In this document: positions 49,401 to 58,400 of the stretch, one piece after another
Layout of the letters: every line of letters starts with the position of its first letter
Position numbering within the stretch: the stretch's first letter is position 1
Source of the DNA: Branchiostoma floridae
Taxonomy: Eukaryota; Chordata; Leptocardii; Amphioxiformes; Branchiostomatidae
NCBI RefSeq assembly: GCF_000003815.2
Contig: NC_049994.1
Location: 6,846,307-6,908,306 of the forward strand
Reading direction: 5' to 3'
DNA: 62,000 nt
Notes under the pieces: generated by a model
What the model was told of the DNA's origin: nothing
The model's input: the letters and a program-made list of their open reading frames with translations, nothing else
Databases searched by the model: none
Made by a program: the position numbers and the translations under genes

Positions 49401-52400
49401 CCACATGGTGATCTACATCATTCACCCGGACGGGTGTGTCACCCCGTAAGGGGCGGTATAACCCGTCGTGTGTGAACATGTGCGAACATGTACAGGGTTA
49501 GCCCTTGACAATAGCCTACGGCTAGTTGGGCAGCCCTGGCTGTTTGTAAACAGCTGAACAAATTAATAAAAGGCTTCCGAATATGTAGTGTACTGCCGAA
49601 CCAACATGATCCTACAAGCACGTTTCTGAACGCGTTCTTGTCTGATGATCTGTTTGTTGCCGAGGGCGGCGTTTCAAACGAGCTGCATACGGTCGAACGT
49701 TCCCGCAGTAGATGGCAATGAAGTCAGCTGTTGGGGGGCCGGCCCGCCGTAGTCTGCATAGTAGAAACAGCCGCCTACTCCCTTTAGTCACCATACCGTC
49801 CACTTGTGCGTCCCACCCAAGGTCCGACTGAATCTGGAGACCAAGTAGTCTTGTTTCTGTCACCACGGTAGCATATCCAGATGTCGACATATTAAAATAG
49901 GATGTTCCATTGCAGTACCGTAATAAGCCGCCAGAGGGCTAAAATCTAATCGATTTCTTACTCCAGGATTCTTTTCATCCAACATCATTATTTTACCTGC
50001 CTTCACATGAAAACGGGACCAATACGTACCTTGTTCTTTTTACTTAAATCTACTATCATTGACCAAACGACATTGAATTATGGAAATCTTGTTACCACCA
50101 AAAATATGGGGGGGGGGGGTGACATACTGTGTAATACAAATCGCGGCCAGAATAAAATCAAAGTGACTTTTGACAAGCAAAAATCCAGTAGAAATCCCTG
50201 TGAAATGATAAAAGAAGACGGAGTTCGACAAAATTCCAGTCTGCTGGGTACATTTTGCAGTTGACCGTTGATACTATTTATTCCCTTAGACACCGCAGCA
50301 CCGACCAATGCTCATGGATGTGGAGGCATCCTGACGGCTCCACCCGGAGGTACTGTGACATCACCGAACTACCCCGATGACTACGGCAACGATGTGACTT
50401 GTGAGTGGACGATCACTGTGGCAGAAGGAACACTCATTCTTCTTACGTTTGACACTGTTTACCTTGAGCCCCGTTCTGACTGGTTGAAAATCTACGATGG
50501 AGACAGTGATAGTGCCTTTGAATTGCTGAGGTAATGTGCTGAATGGCCAAACAGTTTCGTCCGGAGTAGAGAAGTTTGGATAATGCAGAGAGTGAGTTCT
50601 GGTGTAATTTGTTAGCTTCAGAATCAAAAGCTTCAATATTTTCCGGGTAATATAGAATTGAGGTAATGATCTATTTTGATTTCCAGCATAACAGGGCTGT
50701 CAGTGTCAGTCAACACGACAACCAGCACATCTAACCAGATCTTCGCAAGGTTTACCTCAAACTCCTATGCCACGGCTCAGGGCTTCAGATTCTCCTACAT
50801 AGGTAATGATTTTATTACACGGCACGTGTGAGTGGATATACAAAAAGTGTCTCTAGTTTAGCAGTCTAAAACCCTGTGGTCTTCATTTGTATTGTTCTGG
50901 GATTTAATTCCAAGATTTTTACTTTGCCCAGTGATACCGAATGACACGGTGATTCTGTGTGAATACGTTGGGAATTGTGTTGGATATTATAATTTAAACT
51001 AGTTCAATAATGACTTCTACCAACACAGATGGACTTTCAAGTATTTCAATTTCAGTATTATAGTAATTTTTCACTATTAATTTAACCCTATCTAGACTGG
51101 GGGGCTCATTCGCCCCCCCCCCCTCGTATTTTCAAAACAGCTTACTATACGATCATCAAATTTGCAGGGGTTGATATACTCGTCGATTTTTATAATCTCT
51201 TAAATCTTTATATCATTATGACGAAATATGACGTCATTATGACGCAATCAATTGATTATTTGGCCAAAACGGGGAATTTCCATAATACCTGTAAGAAATA
51301 CCAAAAAATACCGAGTTAAAATAAGGTGGTTATACTTTTCATCATGGTATTGTCGGTCATCTTGGATTTTGAGCAGATACGTCCTCTCATTAGCATAATT
51401 TATGAATTTTTAATTAACATTCAAACACCCGAGTGGGGTTCGTTTGGATCCCAGGCGTACATTTTGAAGTGCCATTTGAACATTTTTTGATCTGAAGAAA
51501 AAATCCTTCCGTGACTTTGTCAGTCAATATGTCTTATACCTTCTCCTTAGTTTTCGCAAAGATTAGTACAATTATGTGGAAATTATAAGGAAAGTTTGTG
51601 CTCAGTCCCTCTGGGGTCCAAACGGACCCCAGCAAAAATGTGCAGTTTTTAAAACAAACTTTGGAGGCTAACTCCTTAACCACATATAGTATGACTACTA
51701 AACTTTCAGACGATAAAAAGAGTGTAACCCTTAATCCTCACATAATTTCTGTGTCATCAACATGTAATGTGACGACATTATGACGTCATTTACTTAATCA
51801 GGGCGGCCATCTTGCATTTTGAACAATGACGTCATGAAATTAGCATAAATTAAAAATTTGCAGTCATGAAAATTACATTGAATTTCATAGAATTTAATTG
51901 TCAGAAAACAGGTGTAGTTAACCAAGAAAACCTTGTTTAAATTGAAATTGTCAAATTTTGGCAAAATAGAATATGGTTGCTATGGCAACCCCCAAAACTT
52001 ACTTTATTGACCAAAAACTTTTGCAAACAATATTTTTTGATAAATTACCAAGTTTCGTAGCTTTAGCTCTAGCCGTTCATGAGTTATGCGACATAAATGT
52101 TGCTGAGGGCCTCAAAATTCCCCTATCTGGTCGGAATAGGTTTATTGCAAAACGTGGTCCTTCTGAACTTTTGCATAGATTATGGTAATGAGTTGGAATT
52201 AGCAACACATTAACATCTCAAAATCTTCCTCTTACATTGACGAAGCAATATATATACAATGATCGCCGATAAGAAATGGCATGAGATTTTATGAACAAAA
52301 CATTTTGGGATCCATTTGGACCCCACTCGGTCATTTTAGTCGCAAAAAAAGGTCGGGTGCTTGAGGGTCAATCATAAATGTACAACTTAGATGTGTTACA

Positions 52401-55400
52401 TATTGAATATATATGAGAATAAGTTTAGCTTAGCAAGAAAATCTTGAAATACCATTGTTAATACCAAAATGAGTGATTTTTGTAAAATTTGCCTTTCTGA
52501 ATCCCGTTGCCATGGATACATCATCATTATCCGGGCGTGCTGGTTTCACGTATTGCCATGCCTCTATTCCTTCATCCTTCCCCACGGCAACACGAAAAAT
52601 TATTTACTTACTCTACTATGTTAAGTTTATTGTTGTCAACAATATTCTAGGAAAAGTCATTTAGTTCAGTTTTTTCTAGCACTAGCCGTTTGGGAGCTTG
52701 ACAAATCCAACCTTCAGGGCACAGATTTCATGTGACCGTTGATGCTATTTATCCCCTCAGACACAACAGCACGGACCAGTGCTTCTGAGTGTGGAGGCAT
52801 CCTGACGTTTCCCCCTGGAGGTACTGTGACATCACCGAACTACCCCGATGACTTCGGCAACGATGATACTTGTGACTGGACGATCACCGTGCCAGAAGGA
52901 AGAATGGTTCTTCTCACATTTGAGTACTTCTACCTTGAGGACGGTGATGCCTTTTTGACCATATACGATGGAGACAGTGATGGTGCAACAGAATTACAGA
53001 GGTAATGTCTTCTTCAATTAAGAAGAGAATTCTGCTGTTGGTTAATGTAGAGATTGAGTTTTGTTGTAAACTATTAGGTTCAGAAATACTTTCTTAGTAC
53101 TTATCCTCTTCATCCCTTGCAAGACATAAGGCCATGACTTCTTTCGTCCATCTGCGTCTGTCCTGCGCTTCAGATTGTGCTAATCACCACCGCCAGGAGA
53201 GCACCATGGACGACAGGACGTCTGACACTGTTCTTTCTCTTAACCATCAGACCTATGTCTCCATAAAAGGGCAACTTTAATTAAGGGAAATTTTGTTGTC
53301 CGCCATTTTCATAACAAAGGCCAAGCCATTTCAGCATTCTGTACGTGATTTCAGTTTTCTGTGCAGCCTTTTTTACCTTCGCCAAGAAGGTTATGTTTTC
53401 GGTTATGGCATGCTGCTATGTCTCAATATGTAGGTCAACAGCATATATCTCGAGGAACTGAGTACGGGTTTTCATGATATTTGGTACTTAAGTAGCGGTT
53501 GCGAAAAGAAAGGTCGAGTTCGGAAATGGTTTGCGTAGCACTTTTCGTCAGGACGGTAGCGATTCGAGTGTTTGTGTGTCCATTTGTTTGTCAAGAAGCC
53601 TTTGAATGAATCCCGATGGTATTTGGGTAGGTGGGTAAGGGTCAGGAAAAAAAGGTCAATTTCGATAATGGGCCCCCTGGCGACTTTCTAAGGTACTGCA
53701 GCAAACTTCAATTTTTGACATCTCGTGTTCTGAACATGCTGTGGTCGTCATGATTGAATGAATAAATGAAGACCTTTATTGCACATTTTTTCCACACCGG
53801 GCGAAGTACAGGTCACAACAAGACATGTTGATACAGAAGCTTTTATCAGGAGCCGTCATGGTACCTGCTGCTAGGCTAGGCTTCTATATCAGGAGCCGCC
53901 ATGGTGCCTGCTGCTAGGCTGCAGCTTCCTGCCAGGCCCTGGGTCCCGTGGGTACAAAAGTCATAGTTTCGGAAATAACGTAACATAGAACAGAGATAAT
54001 ACTGATTTATTTTGATTTCCAGCTTAACAGGGCACATGCTTGTCATCCACATCACCAGCACATCTAACCAGATGTTCGTGAGGTTTTCATCTGGCGGGAG
54101 TAGCACGGCTCAGGGGTTCCATTTCTCCTACAAAGTCGCACACTCATCCAGAGGTAAGTTCTATTTCTCCTACAAAGTCGCACACTCATCCAGAGGCAAG
54201 ATGATTGGTTAAAGCGAGCACGTGCGTTGTTACCTTCGCCAACAAGTATTTTTTGTAGGATTTGTTTGTGAAGCCCCGTTCACAAAGCTCGTACTATTAA
54301 CTGCGATGGAGGTTTCATGTGCTGTATTAGTGCTGTACGTCGTAAGTCGGAGAAGCTTAAGGATCGGGCGCAATAGTTTAATTATGTAAAGGCGAGGTCA
54401 CAAAGGTCGTTGGGCATCGTACGATGTAAAGAAAAATAGAGCTGAAATGGATTTTGAACATGTTCAAAGTTTCTCCATCGCCAAACGATTGTTATTACCC
54501 CGGTAGCAGCCTTCAATATGGTGATTCATTTTCTACTGCTGCTGTGAAATATATATATATATAATAAACTTTATTGTCAATGTTGCTGAAAAGGGAAGCC
54601 ATATCTGTCGCATTTGTTAGATGGCTACATACACGTGGGTTCATAATTAGATCAGATATCAGATCTCGTCGGTCTCGGGCCAGTTTACCATAACCATAAC
54701 CATAGCGACAACAAGAACAGAATGGTAGACTCTATATGTCGGAATTTCGGGGTGCCTATGATGTGATGCCTTATTATGATTTGACTCTAGCTGTATATAG
54801 AGGTGAAATAGTTAGTCGAGTTTCGTATTATATACGGCACGATTTTGATCAATAGGGGATAGCAACGTGTTGCAAGTCTTATTTAGCGTACTGTTGGCGT
54901 CGGTTTCATTATTGATTTTCCCGCAAGTACATAATACGAAATGTGGCAAGGGTTCAAGGTATGTTTACTTGACAATTCACATACGACTTTATACAGACAA
55001 CACTTTCATAGTCGTGCGACTGTTGTTGTCGACAACGTTGCCGGCGACGATATTTTTAACTACCAGACACTTCTAAGCTCTCGTTTTTGTTAACGATGAT
55101 TGTGTAACTCGGGAAGTGTGCAACAGTGGGACGCGTGGACTCTTCGCGTGTCCTGAGAACATGCAGCCTGTGGAAACCCGAGCCCACTGCGAGTACATGT
55201 CAGGTTTCACCATCGTGCATGTTGTTAGGAACTCGTAGAAATCGGCCTTTTTTTTATGCAGTGACCATCATTGGGTACACCAGGCTGGGCTGCTGGAAGG
55301 ACACAAATGATGACCGCGCCATTCCCACACTGGAGAGGACAGATCCACTTCTAGACGGTGAAGTCTACTGGGTACGGGACAACCCCATTGAAAAGTGTTA

Positions 55401-58400
55401 CCAAGTAGCACTTTCTCGTGGTTTCCCCATGTTTGGTCTACATGATGGTGGGCAGTGTTTTGGGTCTGCTGATGGACTCAACACCTACAAAAAGCATGGT
55501 CCTTCTACAGTCTGTGCTTTTGACGGCAAAGGGGGGCCTCTGGGAAACGAGGTCTACAAAATTACAGGTCAGTGGCTGGAAATGTTGTAAGGGTGGAAGT
55601 GAAGTTTTGTCAAAATAATTTCTTACCAATTATGCTCACCTCAAACTATTTGATACGTGCTCCATTGCTTTTATAAAACTTTCTGATGAATAATTTTTTT
55701 AAAACTTTGTTTCTTTTTGGCCATATTTTTCACGTTCTTGGCTCGCATCTGATTCAGTTTCAGTACATACCGAGCACAAATAAAATCAGAAAAATTTTTG
55801 TAACTGCTCTTGGATATTAATGAAGGAGCCTTATATGACCAAGTTATATGGATCCTTTGGACAACACGAAGGCATTTCTCTGATTATCTGACAGTTGGTT
55901 AGTGGCTACGTCCCTAATACCATTAATCTGAGGCTGGAATGGCATGGGTGCTTCCGAAAGGTATTAGTGTATGCCACAATATCGGCCCTGTGTGTGAGGG
56001 TGCTATTAACAATGTCTTTTTACATTCCACCATTCTAGGAGATTGCCAGTCGGGAGATGGTACATCCTACCGAGGAACAGTCTCTGTGACCAAAACAGGC
56101 AAACCTTGTCAGCACTGGGACAGTCAGACACCTCGTACACACATATTTACACCTGCTAAATATCCGTCCTCTGGGCTGGAGCAGAACTACTGCCGGAATC
56201 CTGACCTCAAATCCGGTGGAGTGTGGTGTTACACCACGTACGGGGGGGCCAGATGGGAGCTGTGTGACGTGCCAATCTGTGGTAAGGTCTGATTTTGTGA
56301 TCTTAGTACTGCGTTAGGATTTACTTTCATCTTTACCCAACATTTCCGTTTTATCGCAAACATAAAGCAATCAATAACATTTGATGACTAGTTAACGATG
56401 CCTTAATATTGTGGGAAATGACCATATTGCTATGGGATCTTCCTTTTCAACTCCCTTCGTCTCAGATCTCCAACTGCTATCTGTACATTGAAATCCTGTT
56501 GGGCAGAACTAACAGAAATGTTCAATACACAGCGATCCGCTGTGATCGCGGATACCGCCGGTGCGGACATGGACAATCCTGCATCCTGGCGTGGCAGCGA
56601 TGCGACGGGCAGCCGGACTGTACAGACGGGAGTGACGAGGAAGGTTGTGGTAAGACTCCTAATTAGAAAAACGTTTTTTTTTTTTTTTGGGGGGGGGGGG
56701 TACTTTTGTGTGTGACTCCCACGTTGCCCCTGTGGCTCTCGGGATATATTTGAGAGTAGTCAGGCTTTAAATCAGTCCCCTACCCGGTAATAAACCAACG
56801 CGACGTACCTTATGGTGCCTCCCGCTATCATCGGGGCAAATGTATAGCTACATACCCGACGGTCACAGTGCAAGCGGGACCTCAGCCCTATATAGTTGGG
56901 CTCACAATGTTATCACGACTGGTGTTCTTCGCGCTTAAGAAAAAAAGCGCTGGAAAAGCCTAAGTATTCATCCGCATTCCCTTCAGGCTACTCGCGGCGC
57001 CTGGAGGAAATAGCGCTGGATGATCATGAAGGCTATACCTAGTTTTACTGTCTATATATGTCAAATATTAACCTCCCTGAAATGTCAATTAATGAGAATA
57101 TTGTATTATATCATTTTTTTGTATGTGTCTCTTGTATTGGACATGATATGGTCTTTACATTTACATAGTCAATAGCGTTTAGTGTCATGACAATGGGGGT
57201 CAAGTTTCAGCCCCCTAACATTAAATTTTAGAACTGCAGGGGCGATTTTATCAAGACATTCCAAAGAGGATAACTGCAGAAAGGATCGAGGGATTGACAT
57301 CATTTTAGGCATGCAATTAGCTTACGCAAATATGCTTATAACGATATGCATGTTATGCAAATGGTGACTGAATTTGCATATTTAATTAGGAAATTGTATA
57401 ATTCCATTGTTTTCATTTAATGGACTTCAATAAATGTAACAAATGTAAATTATGAAAATAAGCAGATATCAAATATGCAATCGAGGAACTGATTTGTATA
57501 ATTTATGCGAAACCGCTTTATGATCAATTATATTTAATACTTGTGACATGTGTACTGTACGTTAGTCTATAATGAACAACACTGTGCATAAGTCATTTTA
57601 ATGTGTACGCCATTTGCGTGAAATTAACAAAAGCTTAAATCATTTCATGGAGGTATAATGTCGCCGAACTCTAGTTGATAAATATTTCTGCCAACTTTCA
57701 GTAAATCAAAAATACAAACGACACGTGTGATCCCTGAACCTGCAATTACTGGTGAGCTTATTTAAACAAGCAAGTACTCAGAAATAGCTCAAGTCAGCAG
57801 AGAACTCTCCGTCTCCATATAAATCGCCAGACAGAGGTTCAGCTGCGTGCTCCCTGTACAAGGGTGTCTTCGCATGGGAACAACTTCCTGGGTTGTCTCA
57901 AATGTTTCTTTTCTCATGATATTATGGACAAACATCATATACTGATTCATTTACATAATGGGAAGATTTCTAATTCCATCATCAATTTCACAGGCGTCAC
58001 TTTTTTTGTGATTCGCGATATTTAACCGGGAATACGCCGTGAAAGGAAAATATCCAGGGAAAGGAAAAATGCCGGGAAAGGAATATATACCGCGAAGCTT
58101 GTACGGGCCCCCAGCACGCCTGCAAGCCTTAGAAAAGAACAGAGGCCCATTAAAAACACAAAACAATTGGGTATGGATGTCCGAAATTCCGGCCATAAAC
58201 GCTACCAGAGCTAGCAACCCGGCTCACGCCCCGTCGCGCGATGACTCGTAGCTTTGTATTAACGGTCGTCTGTGTCACACGTTTCAAAACACGGCTCATT
58301 TGAAAAGTTCTCACAGTATGCTCTTAGATTATGCCATCGATTGCTAAAGAACCCACCATGGTCATTGTCATATCAATCCTGCAGGCGTTTGTTGCTAATC

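Noticed and set aside
54867-55076. Signal-peptide-like hydrophobic frame upstream of the WSC-like exon
   Set aside because: It begins at GTG, not ATG, lies inside a gene B intron, and has no phase-1 splice sites.
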